Assembly: GCF_022549695.1 (NCBI RefSeq)
Contig: NZ_JAKZGS010000015.1
Span: 46,572 to 110,571 of the forward strand
DNA: 64,000 nt
Origin: Belliella calami
GTDB taxonomy: Bacteria > Bacteroidota > Bacteroidia > Cytophagales > Cyclobacteriaceae
Direction of reading: 5' to 3'
In this document: piece by piece, positions 16,418 to 25,516 of the stretch
How the letters are laid out: each line of letters starts with the position of its first letter
How positions within the stretch are numbered: the stretch's first letter is position 1
Position numbers and translations under genes: made by a program
Notes under the pieces: model-generated
Told to the model about the DNA's origin: nothing
The model's input: only the letters and a program-made list of their open reading frames with translations
The model's database searches: none

Positions 16418-17827
16418 ATGAGAAGACGGGATTTCTTTAAAAATGGACTTCTAACTACAGTAGGTTTCAGTGTATTGGGTTCAAGACCAATCATTGCAAA
16501 ACCGAATCACTATGCTGCTGACAAAGCTAAAAATATTATTTTCTTGGTTTCCGACGGTATGAGTTCAGGGACTTTGAATATGGCAGATCTATTGATGCGT
16601 CACAAATTAGGCAAAGCATCAAACTGGATTTCTCTATATGAATCAGGTACTGTAAGGAGATCCTTGATGGATACAGCTTCTGCAAATTCCTTCGTGACAG
16701 ATTCCGCAGCTGCGGGTTCTGCATGGGGTGGAGGCAACAGGGTAAATAATGGTTCACTGAATATCGGTCCAAACGGTGAAGAATATAGACCTATTCTACA
16801 AAAATTCAAAGAAGAAGGAAAGGCAGTTGGCTGTGTGACTTCAGTACAGATTACACATGCTACTCCAGCTTCTTTTTGTGTAAATCAAAACAGCAGAAAT
16901 TCCATGCCGCAAATAGCAGTGGATTATCTCAAGCTGAAATTTGATGTGATGATGGGAGGGGGGCGTGAGTTTTTTGATCCTTCCAAGCGCTCGGATGGGA
17001 GAGATTTGTATTCAGAATTTGAAGGAAATGGTTACGAAGTCGTAAAGGATAAATCGGAAATGCTAAATGCGACAGGCACAAAACCTGTGTTGGCAGTTTT
17101 TTCGGAAGATGGCTTACCTTATGCGATTGATAGGGAAAACAATGAAGAACTGAAAAAGTCCATCCCAAGCCTGGCCGAAATGACTAAAAAGGGGATTGAG
17201 TTGTTGAGCAAAAATCAGAATGGTTTTGTGATGCAAGTAGAAGGAGGTAAAGTGGACTGGGCAGCCCACGGTAATGATGCCTCAGCCTTGCTTTATGATC
17301 AAGTTGATTTTGACGAAGCAGTAGGAGTAGCGATGGATTTTGCGATGAAGGACAAAAATACTCTCGTCATCATTACCACAGATCATGGCAATGCAAACCC
17401 AGGATTGTTCAACCCAGGACCAAAGAATGTGAGGTTCGAAAGCATTTTTGATTCAAAGTGCTCAAATGAATTTTTATTGGGTCAAATCAAAAAAGAAACT
17501 TCCGCTTCGCAAGTAATTGATATGGTCAATCATTACCAAAATGTAACTTTGGAAAAAGAGGAAGCGAGTCTTTTGTTGAAGAACTTTACAGTTGGGGAAA
17601 ATGGACTATACAACACCAATAATCTTCCTGTGGAGGTTTTTGGAAAAATTCTTTCAAAGCACAATGCAATAAGTTGGGCACATACTAATCATTCTGCAGA
17701 TTTTGTGGAATTAGCAGCATTTGGTCCAAGAAGTGAAAATTTGCCAGGTTTTGTGAAAAATTATGAACTACACAATTTCCTGCTGGAAGCTTCAGGAGTG
17801 AAAAGAAGTTTGTTTGCGAGTGTTTAG
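16418..17827 (+). CDS. Alkaline phosphatase (PhoA superfamily), exported by Tat
   Basis: 469 aa. The N-terminus has a twin-arginine-like signal (MRRRDFFKNGLLTTVGFSVL), so export after folding is likely. Metal and catalytic elements are visible: FLVSDGMSSG for the first zinc ligand, nucleophile Ser96 in TDSAAAGSAW, QITHATPASF, VEGGKVDWAAHGND, TTDHGN and a C-terminal WAHTNHSAD. This is the standard layout for enzymes that hydrolyse phosphate monoesters in the periplasm, usually to get phosphate. It has no operon partner and ends in a strong hairpin shared with the convergent GH43 gene. No Pho-box was identified. Confidence 0.92.
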   Translation: MRRRDFFKNGLLTTVGFSVLGSRPIIAKPNHYAADKAKNIIFLVSDGMSSGTLNMADLLMRHKLGKASNWISLYESGTVRRSLMDTASANSFVTDSAAAGSAWGGGNRVNNGSLNIGPNGEEYRPILQKFKEEGKAVGCVTSVQITHATPASFCVNQNSRNSMPQIAVDYLKLKFDVMMGGGREFFDPSKRSDGRDLYSEFEGNGYEVVKDKSEMLNATGTKPVLAVFSEDGLPYAIDRENNEELKKSIPSLAEMTKKGIELLSKNQNGFVMQVEGGKVDWAAHGNDASALLYDQVDFDEAVGVAMDFAMKDKNTLVIITTDHGNANPGLFNPGPKNVRFESIFDSKCSNEFLLGQIKKETSASQVIDMVNHYQNVTLEKEEASLLLKNFTVGENGLYNTNNLPVEVFGKILSKHNAISWAHTNHSADFVELAAFGPRSENLPGFVKNYELHNFLLEASGVKRSLFASV

Positions 17828-17842
17828 AATGATGTGGATATG

Positions 17843-17878
17843 AAAAAAGGTGAAAGAATGATATCTTTCACCTTTTTT
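17843..17878. terminator. Bidirectional terminator between alkaline phosphatase and GH43 genes
   Basis: A perfect 15-bp stem (17843-17857 with 17864-17878) and a 6-nt loop, with A-run on the left and T-run on the right, lies between convergent genes. Confidence 0.88.
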
Positions 17879-17903
17879 GATTAATCTATTTTTTTAAGCG
17901 AAA

Positions 17904-18911
17904 TCAGTCTCTTTCTTTTTGACGGAAATCAGGGAATCCGCTCGAAGTCCATTTGATGGCTCTGGCTCTTGTGGCGCGATTTGGATCTGATAGTTCATGG
18001 CCTTGGATTTCTTTGTAATCCCTCGCGTGATAGATCATGATGACTGTTTCATTGTCTTCTGCTACAGTAAAGGAATTGTGGCCTGGTCCATATCTTTCAA
18101 GATCTTCATTTGTGAAAAATACAGGTCCTGGCGATTTTACCCAATTGGAGGGATCCATCAAGTCTTTGCTTTCATCTATCCATAGCAATCCAAGGCAATA
18201 ATTTTCATTGGTAGCACTTGCAGAGTATGTCACGAAAATCCTTCCATCTCTTTTGACTACTGCTGGACCTTCATTGACATTGTATTTTACTCTTTCCCAG
18301 TCGTATTCCGGCTCTGTCAATACGATTTCAGGACCAGTTAAGGTAAGTGGATCTTTCATTTCTGACATGACCAAAGCTGTACCGTGATCTCCACCACGTA
18401 CATTTTGTGCCCAGATCATATACATTTTGTCATTGTGCTCAAAAACTGTGGCATCCAAAGAAAAAGAATCGATGTCTGTTTTGATTTGTCCTTCTTCTAC
18501 CCAAGTACCTTCCATAGGATCTTCGGAGCTATTGGACAATACCCACATTCTGATATTCCAAATGTTTTCAGCTTCACCTGCGGCAAAATAGATATACCAT
18601 TTCCCATCGATTTTATGTAACTCAGGTGCCCAAATATGGTGTCCCATCACACCTTTTTCGTGTTTGTGCCAGACAGCTTTTTCATTGGCATCCTTCAATC
18701 CATTGATGCTGTCGGCTTTTCTGATTACAATTTTGTCATATTCCGGTACTGTAGCAATCAGAAAATAGGTTCCATCAGCATTCTTATAAACCCATGGATC
18801 TGCACGTTGCTCCGCTATGGGATTATCGAATTTCATTTCTTGGGAAAATGACGGTGTGTATAATGCCATTGCAAATAGCAAAATCAAGCAATATTTTTGT
18901 AGGTTTTTCAT
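17904..18911 (-). CDS. Glycoside hydrolase family 43 enzyme, exported
   Basis: 335 aa from ATG 18911, which directly opens a signal peptide (MKNLQKYCLILLFAMALYTP, cleavage after SFS-Q). An in-frame TTG at 18932 would only add seven polar residues. The five-bladed propeller fold is indicated by the catalytic set: Asp in QRADPWVY, Asp in FSLDATVF and Glu in NEGPAVVK. GH43 enzymes act on arabinan- or xylan-type side chains; the overall sequence looks most like secreted arabinosidase-type members, which is a weak call. There is no SusC/D pair nearby, so it is an orphan sugar-degrading enzyme. Confidence 0.9.
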   Translation of the reverse strand: MKNLQKYCLILLFAMALYTPSFSQEMKFDNPIAEQRADPWVYKNADGTYFLIATVPEYDKIVIRKADSINGLKDANEKAVWHKHEKGVMGHHIWAPELHKIDGKWYIYFAAGEAENIWNIRMWVLSNSSEDPMEGTWVEEGQIKTDIDSFSLDATVFEHNDKMYMIWAQNVRGGDHGTALVMSEMKDPLTLTGPEIVLTEPEYDWERVKYNVNEGPAVVKRDGRIFVTYSASATNENYCLGLLWIDESKDLMDPSNWVKSPGPVFFTNEDLERYGPGHNSFTVAEDNETVIMIYHARDYKEIQGHELSDPNRATRARAIKWTSSGFPDFRQKERD

Positions 18912-19080
18912 CTGGTTATTTTCGTTATTCAAATAATTTAGGGTTTGATAAATTCAGTCGTCATAAAATTAGTGTATTTTTGACATTTAAAAAATTACAT
19001 CCAAAAAATAAATGGTGTCACGTCCAGAAAACAATTGATACAATTTTTTTATACATTGTGATCTTTATTTATACTTTATG

Positions 19081-19228
19081 TGTACCCGCTTTTTTGTACT
19101 TAGCCAATCATTAGAATGTCTGAAAAATGATTTGTGGTTCTGTTGACTGTTGGCGATAATCCGCAACATATAAAACCTCTTCTAAGCCAACTTGCAATGT
19201 TGCGGATACACATTTTGTACTTTGTAGT
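19081..19228 (+). repeat. Dispersed stem-loop repeat, copy B (best hairpin)
   Basis: This is the cleanest copy of the intergenic family. Perfect 11-bp arms ATCCGCAACAT (19159-19169) and ATGTTGCGGAT (19197-19207) enclose a 27-nt loop containing CCTCTTCTAAGCCAAC. Flanks TGTACCCGCTTT and TTTGTAGT are shared with copy A at 8.4 kb. It lies between the GH43 start and the end of the GluQ-like gene. Nothing else is seen in this 353-base gap. Confidence 0.7.
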
Positions 19229-19264
19229 GAATAACTTCTTGTTTTTTTTACCTTAAAGTCTCTT

Positions 19265-20158
19265 CTAAATCCCCAAATTGCTTTTGAAAGAGGCAGATGA
19301 AAAATCTTCAATACATTTGATTTCTTCTTTTAAACCGAGCATCTTTCCCAGAAGGATAAATACGTCTTCTTTCTTTTTTCCTCTTTTTCTCAAAAATTGT
19401 ATTGAAGTATCGCCAGCTGATTTTGACAGCTTCTTGTTTTTCTTTCCCATTATCAAATCATGGTGATGAAAAGTAATGTTTGAAAAATTGTTTTCCCTAA
19501 GTTGCGATGCTAAGAATGATTGTGCAAATGAAGAACCGAAAAGGTCATTTCCACGAACAATAAAATCCACTCCAAAATGAATGTCATCGATAACGGATTG
19601 GAGTTGATAGGAGGGAGTACCATCTTTTTTCCTTACGACAAAATCACGCAATATCCCTGGGATCTTTTGGCTAACCCTTACCGTTAAAGTTTTGATTGTT
19701 ACTTCATTTTGAATAGGAGTAATGATTCGAAAGCTGGTATCTTGACGGTCATGGGGAACATTTAGGGATTGGCAATGCCCAGTGTAGAAACCTCTGGGAT
19801 GCATTTTTGCAATTTTGTTTCTACTACATTCACAAGCAAATATTAATTTTTTTCCAATCAATTCATCAATGCTTTTTTTATACAATTCCAACCTGTGGTG
19901 TGCCGAAAAATTGTGCTCAAAATCTTTCAGGTTTTTAGGTCCCAAATCGAAACTTATCTCAAGAAAATCCAATGTGTCAAAAATATCTTGGATGTACTTT
20001 TTCTTTATCCTTTCAGAATCCAAATCATCAATACGCAATAGAATTTTCGATTTGTATTTATTGGCCAGAGAATAGGTAAGTAAAAAGGAGTAGAGATTTC
20101 CCAAATGTAAAAACCCGCTGGGAGTAGGTGCTATGCGTGTAAGCTTAAAGTTCTCCAT
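19265..20158 (-). CDS. Glutamyl-Q tRNA(Asp) synthetase-like protein (GluQ family)
   Basis: 297 aa from ATG 20158 (a TTG two codons upstream is less likely). It lacks the C-terminal anticodon-binding domain of full glutamyl-tRNA synthetases, which makes GluQ the best fit. Visible features: TPSGFLHLGN as the class I HIGH-like motif, the zinc-type CECS...GFYTGHC cluster near residues 110-130, and KKLSKS as the KMSKS-like loop near residue 245. GluQ attaches glutamate to queuosine at position 34 of tRNA(Asp). Glutamate ligases of this size may act on other tRNAs or substrates, so the substrate is not certain. It is a single gene. Confidence 0.85.
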   Translation of the reverse strand: MENFKLTRIAPTPSGFLHLGNLYSFLLTYSLANKYKSKILLRIDDLDSERIKKKYIQDIFDTLDFLEISFDLGPKNLKDFEHNFSAHHRLELYKKSIDELIGKKLIFACECSRNKIAKMHPRGFYTGHCQSLNVPHDRQDTSFRIITPIQNEVTIKTLTVRVSQKIPGILRDFVVRKKDGTPSYQLQSVIDDIHFGVDFIVRGNDLFGSSFAQSFLASQLRENNFSNITFHHHDLIMGKKNKKLSKSAGDTSIQFLRKRGKKKEDVFILLGKMLGLKEEIKCIEDFSSASFKSNLGI

Positions 20159-20259
20159 TCTCAAATTTAAAAATTAATTCATGTATAACATTTCAAGGAC
20201 TTAAAGAATTTTAACAACATTAATTTTTTAAGGTCAAATTTGAAGGATACATTCGTAAC

Positions 20260-21003
20260 GTGAAATCTACATTCTTCATTTGTCTCTTTTGTATTGCTTT
20301 TTGCAAGAGTTTAATTGCCCAGACTATTACTGGGAATGTGATCGATGGTTTTGATAAGGGCTATTTGGAAGATGTGGTGGTAATCAATCTTGCCAATGGT
20401 GATCAAAGTATTACAAATACGCGTGGGTACTTTCGCGTAAAAGGTAATTCAGGTGATTCTTTATCTATCATCAAAGAACATTACATTCCACATGGTGTAA
20501 AAGTCGGTACGGATACACATATTATAATTGAGATCAATTTGAATGCTCGGCTTTTGCCAAGGTTTGATGTATATGGGGAGAAGTATAGGATATCTATGTC
20601 CATGGATGGAAGTGTCAGCCCTACAGGCATGAGAGGCTTGACGGATAGGAAAGCTGGGCCAGGGAAAGTCTATCTTGGCATGTCCGACAATCCGGGTCTC
20701 GCTCCAGCGATTACTATCGATGGGCCAATCTCTTATTTTATGAAAAGCGAGAGACAAAAGCGGCAATATGCAAGAAAATTAGCCTTTTTGGCCAGGCAGC
20801 AAGATTATCTCGAATTGATTCAATCGGATTCAGTCATGACAGCTTTGAAATCAGAATATAACCTTAGCAATCAAGATTTGGACGATTTGATAATTGAATT
20901 CAATCTTCAAAATAGAGACCACCAATTCTTAGATATGAATTGGAAAATGGTTGAGCAGCGTTTAATTGATTTTTTTGACAGAAGAACTGGAAGAAAAAGG
21001 TAG
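20260..21003 (+). CDS. Exported carboxypeptidase-regulatory-like domain protein
   Basis: 247 aa with a GTG start at 20260 that directly opens a signal peptide (STFFICLFCIAFCKSLIAQ). Residues about 20-100 form a carboxypeptidase-regulatory-like beta-sandwich (TITGNVIDGFDKGYLEDVVV, TRGYFRV). The rest is charged and helical with no recognised domain. Proteins of this architecture are common in Bacteroidota and often interact with outer-membrane machinery. The function is unknown. It converges with the DUF4442 gene 9 bases downstream. Confidence 0.8.
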   Translation: MKSTFFICLFCIAFCKSLIAQTITGNVIDGFDKGYLEDVVVINLANGDQSITNTRGYFRVKGNSGDSLSIIKEHYIPHGVKVGTDTHIIIEINLNARLLPRFDVYGEKYRISMSMDGSVSPTGMRGLTDRKAGPGKVYLGMSDNPGLAPAITIDGPISYFMKSERQKRQYARKLAFLARQQDYLELIQSDSVMTALKSEYNLSNQDLDDLIIEFNLQNRDHQFLDMNWKMVEQRLIDFFDRRTGRKR

Positions 21004-21012
21004 AATTTAGTC

Positions 21013-21489
21013 TCATTTTCTTTTGAATGACCAAGTAACAAAAAATCTAGCGACAACCTCACTTTGGGGATTGTACCCAGTAGAAATCATAGTGAGTTTG
21101 TCACTTTCACCAGGTTGAAGCTTGTCGATGATTGTCTCTAATTCAATTCCTTGTTCACATTTAAATGTGATTTTTTGGTTCGCTTTTTTGTGGAATTCAG
21201 CTTTGAAGTCCACTACCAGCATACTGTACCGACCCTTCCCAGCCATAGAAAGCTGGCAAAGCGCACCAGTGCTTAATTCGGCCGCACCAGCAAGAGCTGC
21301 AAAATAAATTGATTTGAATGGATTTTGGCTTCTCCAGAAAAAGGGAATCGTTACCTCACAGGAATTACTGTCAAGTTTTTTTATTTTCAATCTCCAAAAT
21401 ATCGCTGAAGGGAGTTTGAATAACATTGCCCACCAAAAAATAAACGGGTTTGTCATTTTTTTTAAATAGCTACGTGCCTCTGAAGTCAT
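21013..21489 (-). CDS. DUF4442 protein (hotdog-fold thioesterase-like)
   Basis: 158 aa. The sequence has the hotdog features of DUF4442: a basic helical N-terminus (FIFWWAMLFKLPSAIFWRL), FWRSQNPFKSIYFAALAGAAE in the long hotdog helix region, and MISTGYNPQSEVVARFFVTW in the last strands. Family members are suspected acyl-CoA thioesterases. No partner is adjacent; the substrate is unknown. Confidence 0.85.
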   Translation of the reverse strand: MTSEARSYLKKMTNPFIFWWAMLFKLPSAIFWRLKIKKLDSNSCEVTIPFFWRSQNPFKSIYFAALAGAAELSTGALCQLSMAGKGRYSMLVVDFKAEFHKKANQKITFKCEQGIELETIIDKLQPGESDKLTMISTGYNPQSEVVARFFVTWSFKRK

Positions 21490-21595
21490 TTTGAATGGGT
21501 TTATGAATAATAATCTTCAAATTAATCAAAAATTATAAACAGTCTTTTGAAATGGCATCTTTTTTGGGCATTTTCGCAAAAATATTCATATTGTT

Positions 21596-22402
21596 ATGTT
21601 AAAGAAAATATCGATTTTGTTGTTGATAGGAGTCATTACATATTCCTGCGCTAAAGTTCCTTTTAGTGGACGTAATCAACTTAACCTTGTCAGTAATGGA
21701 GAGATCCTACCAATGTCATATGATCAATATGACGAAGTATTAAAGTCAAGTAAGCTTGTGACCAATACTGCTGAAGGTCAGATGGTAGCCAGAGTAGGCA
21801 AGCGAATTGCATCAGCAGTAGAAAAATATATGCGTGAAAAAGGTTATGAAAAGGAATTGGAGGGCTTCCAATGGGAATTTAACCTTATAGAAAGTGAGCA
21901 GGTCAATGCATGGTGTATGCCAGGTGGAAAAGTTGCTTTTTACACTGGAATCATGCCGATTTGTAAAGATGAGGCTGGTGTAGCAGTTGTGATGGGGCAT
22001 GAAGTTGCTCATGCTGTTGCAAGTCATGCTCGCGAGAGGATGTCAAATGGTTTGGTTTTGAATGGTTTGCTGGGAGGTGTACAAGTAGCGATGGGACAAA
22101 ATCCAACCTTAACACAAGGAATATTTTTGCAAGCAATAGGTTATGGAGGTCAATTGGGTATGTTGAAATTCTCAAGAAGACATGAACTAGAAGCAGATCA
22201 ACTTGGACTTAACTTCATGGCATTAGCTGGTTATGATCCAAGAGTTGCGCCATCATTTTGGGAAAGAATGAATGCTGGTGCAGAAGGAACTAGACCACCT
22301 GATTTCTTGTCTACTCACCCAGGGCCAGACAAAAGGATTCAGGAATTGAACAAACAAATGCCGGAGTCTATGGCATACTATGAAAAAAGTAACAAACAGT
22401 AA
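21596..22402 (+). CDS. M48-family zinc metalloprotease lipoprotein
   Basis: 268 aa. A lipobox ITYSC with Cys18 marks an outer- or inner-membrane lipoprotein. The catalytic motif HEVAH is at residues 135-139 and the third zinc ligand is in RRHELEADQLG near residue 191. This is the short BepA/LoiP-like branch of M48, without the TPR repeats of BepA. Such proteases help quality control of outer-membrane proteins. The family's typical STHPGPDKRIQ end is present. It is followed 6 bases later by a terminator and then a repeat array. Confidence 0.9.
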   Translation: MLKKISILLLIGVITYSCAKVPFSGRNQLNLVSNGEILPMSYDQYDEVLKSSKLVTNTAEGQMVARVGKRIASAVEKYMREKGYEKELEGFQWEFNLIESEQVNAWCMPGGKVAFYTGIMPICKDEAGVAVVMGHEVAHAVASHARERMSNGLVLNGLLGGVQVAMGQNPTLTQGIFLQAIGYGGQLGMLKFSRRHELEADQLGLNFMALAGYDPRVAPSFWERMNAGAEGTRPPDFLSTHPGPDKRIQELNKQMPESMAYYEKSNKQ

Positions 22403-22407
22403 TGATA

Positions 22408-22440
22408 AAAAAAGCCAGATCTAAACGATCTGGCTTTTTT
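22408..22440 (+). terminator. Terminator after the M48 gene
   Basis: A 13-bp stem (AAAAAGCCAGATC with GATCTGGCTTTTT) with a 5-nt loop and a long T run begins within six bases of the stop codon. Confidence 0.9.
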
Positions 22441-22499
22441 TTGAACAAAGTTTTAGGACCAAGTATGAAGTAAAAAGTACAAAGTAAGAAGAAATAGCA

Positions 22500-23097
22500 A
22501 ATAAGTCTTTTAGTGCGTCAGCCAACCTTCTAACTTCCAAACTAAGAGATATCAAATGAATCTTCTATTGCGTCAGCCAATTTTGTAATCTTCCAATCTT
22601 TTGAAAGAAGTATGAAATACAAAGTAAAGAGATAGCAGGCGGATATTTTAGTGCGTCAGCCAACCTTTCAACTTTGCAACCTTCCAACTTCTAAACCAAC
22701 AGGATATCAAAAGAATCTTCTATTGCGTCAGCCAATTTTGTAATCTTCCAATCTTTTGAAAGAAGTATGAAATACAAAGTAAAGAGATAGCAAGCGGATA
22801 TTTTAGTGCGTCAGCCAACCTTTCAACCTTCCAACCTTCCAACCTTCCAACTTCTAAATCAAAAGATATCAAATAGATCTTCTATTGCGTCAGCCAATTT
22901 TGTAATCTTCCAATCTTTTGAAAGAAGTATGAAATACAAAGTAAAGAGATAGCAAGCGGATATTTTAGTGCGTCAGCCAACCTTTCAACTTTGCAACTTT
23001 CCAACCTTCCAACTTCTAAATCAAAAGATATCAAATAGATCTTCTATTGCGTCAGCCAATTTTGTAATCTTCCAATCCTCCAATCTTCCAATCCTCA
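22500..23097. repeat. Composite tandem repeat array, period about 138-162 bp
   Basis: The 11-mer GCGTCAGCCAA occurs eight times: 22515, 22570, 22653, 22725, 22808, 22887, 22970 and 23049. They alternate between an A form (TTTTAGT before it, CCTTTCAAC after it) and a B form (TCTATT before it, TTTTGTAATCTTCCAATC after it). Successive A copies are 138, 155 and 162 bp apart; B copies 155, 162 and 162. Between pairs is a shared GAAGTATGAAATACAAAGTA block. Within A units a short CAACCTTC heptad-like unit varies in number, which explains the length changes. No ORF spans the array. It fills the gap between the M48 terminator and the exonuclease stop at 23100. Confidence 0.9.
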
Positions 23098-23099
23098 AT

Positions 23100-23906
23100 C
23101 TACCCCCTATTGAAACTCCTCAACTTCACCTGTGTGAATTTTCTCTTGGTGTCTAAAGGAAAATCACCTTTCATCATCCAGTCGTAGTAGGAAGGTTCTT
23201 CTTTTAGAACTTGGGCAATTGTTTTTCCTTTATGTTTGCCGAAGTTAAAGCATTCTTCTCCTTCACCATTGAAAATGAACCTTCCAGCTAGGTCAACCAT
23301 TTTCTCGTTGAGTAAGGTGTGGATTTTTTTCATGTCATTTTCAAAAACCCCCAGTTTGTTGCCCAACAAATCAGCAGCTTCTTCTCCATTGTATCTTTCA
23401 ATCTGTGCTTTGAACACTTCATATGTAGCGATAGTGTCAGCCTCTGCACTGTGAGCATTTTCCAAAGTTTTCCCACAATAGAATTTATAGGCAGAGCTCA
23501 GATTTCTTTTTTCCATCAGGTGGAAGATTTTCTGAGCATCAAGTAAATTCCTTTTCTCAATGTCAAAATCAATCCCTGCACGCAAAAACTCCTCTACCAA
23601 CAATGGGATGTCGTATTTCAATACATTGAATCCAGCCAAATCAGCACCTACAAAAAACTGGTGTAGTTCCTGAGATGCCTCTTTGAAAGTAGGGGAATCT
23701 TTAATGTCTTTGTCATAAATGCCATGAATCAATGACGATTCCAATGGAATTGGGATTGTCGGGTTGATCTTCATGGTTTTGATTTCTTCTTTCCCTCCAG
23801 GATGAACTTTTACGATGGAGATTTCTACAATTCTATCGGTAGAAATATTTATGCCTGTGGCCTCCAAGTCAAAAAAGGCAATTGGAGATTTTAGATTTAA
23901 ATTCAT
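23100..23906 (-). CDS. DEDDh 3'-5' exonuclease with DUF3820-like tail
   Basis: 268 aa. Residues about 8-180 are a DnaQ/RNase T-type exonuclease domain: FDLEATGINISTDRIVEIS (DxE motif), AGFNVLKYDIPLL (Exo II Asp) and HSAEADTIATYEV (His and Asp of Exo III). The C-terminal 50 residues (FNFGKHKGKTIAQVLKEEP, YYDWMMKGDFP) form the small DUF3820-like module often attached to such nucleases in Bacteroidota. The gene lies one base after the Mpl-type ligase gene on the same strand, so it is probably co-transcribed with it. The repeat array begins right at its 3' end. Confidence 0.9.
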   Translation of the reverse strand: MNLNLKSPIAFFDLEATGINISTDRIVEISIVKVHPGGKEEIKTMKINPTIPIPLESSLIHGIYDKDIKDSPTFKEASQELHQFFVGADLAGFNVLKYDIPLLVEEFLRAGIDFDIEKRNLLDAQKIFHLMEKRNLSSAYKFYCGKTLENAHSAEADTIATYEVFKAQIERYNGEEAADLLGNKLGVFENDMKKIHTLLNEKMVDLAGRFIFNGEGEECFNFGKHKGKTIAQVLKEEPSYYDWMMKGDFPLDTKRKFTQVKLRSFNRG

Positions 23907-23907
23907 T

Positions 23908-25278
23908 TTATCGTTTTTGATTGATTTTGTTTTTTAATATAGTAAGATCCATATCGTCATAATTCCCTGAACTCATCAAAAGAAGGTTGGTATGGAGATA
24001 TGTTTGTTCTTCAAGGTAAGCTTTCAAAAGGGAGATGTCGGTAAAAAGTTTCAAGTCTTTTCTTCGGAAGCCTGTTCTTAAGGTTTCTTCATCCATCAAT
24101 TCCAGCTTTTTCAAAGATACAGCTTTTGGGTTTAAATAGATAATTGCCTCGTCTGCCATATCAATGGTATGTGCATAATTATCTATAAATTCTTTGTTTA
24201 GAGAACTGTATGTATGCAGCTCCTGTACAGCAATCAGCTTTCTTTCTGGAAATTGGTTTTTCACAGCTTCTACGGTTGCTTTGAGTTTGGAGGGAGCATG
24301 CGCAAAATCCCTGTACAAAATACTGGAATCGGAGCTTGCTAAGATTTCCTGTCTTTTAGCCGCGCCTTTGAAACTCTGGATATGCTTATAGAATGTTTCA
24401 GCACTTACTCCGATGCTATTGCAGATGTACAAAGCACCTTGCAGGTTTTGAAGGTTATGATCCCCAAAGATGTGGATTGGGATTTCCCCTTTTTCAGTTT
24501 GAAGTATGGTTTTCCCCCCTTCTATATTGCTGGGATGGGAATTATATGGCTGTAACTTAACGCCTGCTATTTGGCAACCTTCTCCAATTCTTTTTACAAT
24601 TGGATCTTTTTCGCAATAGATAAATGTACCGGTAGGAGGAGTCATTTCTACAAGTTTTTCAAACTGCTCCACATAATTTTCAAAGGTTGGAAATACATTG
24701 AAATGATCCCATGCAATTCCAGACATCAAAAGAATATCATGTTTGTAATGGAAAAATTTCGGTTTTCTATCCAAAGGAGAGGTTAGATATTCATCTCCTT
24801 CGATGATGATAATTGGAGCATCTGACAATTTTACCATCAAATCAAAGCCTTCAATTTGGGCCCCTATCAAATAATCAAAATCAATACCCTCACTTTTCAG
24901 GACATGCAAGATGATTGCGGTTATACTCGTTTTACCATGGCTTCCTGAGATAACTATTCGCTTTTTTTCCTTGCTCTGATTGTAGATAAATTCTGGAAAC
25001 GAATATACCGGGATCCCAAGTTCTTGTGCTCGGATCAATTCTGGATTTTCTTGCCGAGCATGCATCCCCAAGATGATTCCGTCAAGATCTTCTGAGATTT
25101 TTTCTGGAAACCATCCCTTTTCTTTTGGTAAAATCCCTGCTTTTTCCAGCCTAGTTCTGGATGGTTCGTAGATTTCATCATCTGATCCTGTTACGAGATA
25201 TCCTTTTTTGACCATGGAGAGTGCTAGATTGTGCATTACAGCCCCACCAATTGCTATGAAATGATACTTTTTAGACAT
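23908..25278 (-). CDS. mpl: Mur ligase of the Mpl type (peptidoglycan recycling)
   Basis: 456 aa. The N-terminal Rossmann-like domain starts HFIAIGGAVMHNLALSMVKK. The ATP site SGSHGKTS is at residues 111-118, followed by the central-domain motifs IIIEGDEYLTSPLDRKPKF and HFNVFPTFENYVEQF. The C-terminal domain has YRDFAHAPSKLKATVEAV. This is the layout of UDP-MurNAc:L-alanyl-gamma-D-glutamyl-meso-Dap ligase (Mpl), which re-attaches recycled tripeptide to UDP-MurNAc; many Bacteroidota carry this form. The next gene is an exonuclease one base downstream. The promoter region upstream (25279-25516) shows no clear feature. Confidence 0.85.
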   Translation of the reverse strand: MSKKYHFIAIGGAVMHNLALSMVKKGYLVTGSDDEIYEPSRTRLEKAGILPKEKGWFPEKISEDLDGIILGMHARQENPELIRAQELGIPVYSFPEFIYNQSKEKKRIVISGSHGKTSITAIILHVLKSEGIDFDYLIGAQIEGFDLMVKLSDAPIIIIEGDEYLTSPLDRKPKFFHYKHDILLMSGIAWDHFNVFPTFENYVEQFEKLVEMTPPTGTFIYCEKDPIVKRIGEGCQIAGVKLQPYNSHPSNIEGGKTILQTEKGEIPIHIFGDHNLQNLQGALYICNSIGVSAETFYKHIQSFKGAAKRQEILASSDSSILYRDFAHAPSKLKATVEAVKNQFPERKLIAVQELHTYSSLNKEFIDNYAHTIDMADEAIIYLNPKAVSLKKLELMDEETLRTGFRRKDLKLFTDISLLKAYLEEQTYLHTNLLLMSSGNYDDMDLTILKNKINQKR

Positions 25279-25516
25279 GCTTTTAATTACTTGTAATTAA
25301 TAATTGTAAATTTCTTTTTAACCTTCAATCTCAACGAAATGATCAAATCGGATTGCAATAAATGATTAGTATTGTTTTGTATACAAAGATGTATTCTTGT
25401 CGCTAGCCTAACAAACATCCGTAGTTTAAACCTGCATGGCTACCATTAACCAATAAACTATTTGCCAAGTCAACCAATAACTAATTCAACTAATTCAACT
25501 AATTGTAAAACAAAGA

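Noticed and set aside
22500..23097. CRISPR array
   Set aside because: Repeats are spaced 55-160 bp with spacers that are themselves repeated, no cas genes, and the units lack the uniform repeat/spacer sizes of CRISPR.
25279..25516. Possible cydX-like small gene after cydB
   Set aside because: The only frames of 40-odd codons here lack the membrane helix and the start features expected of CydX.
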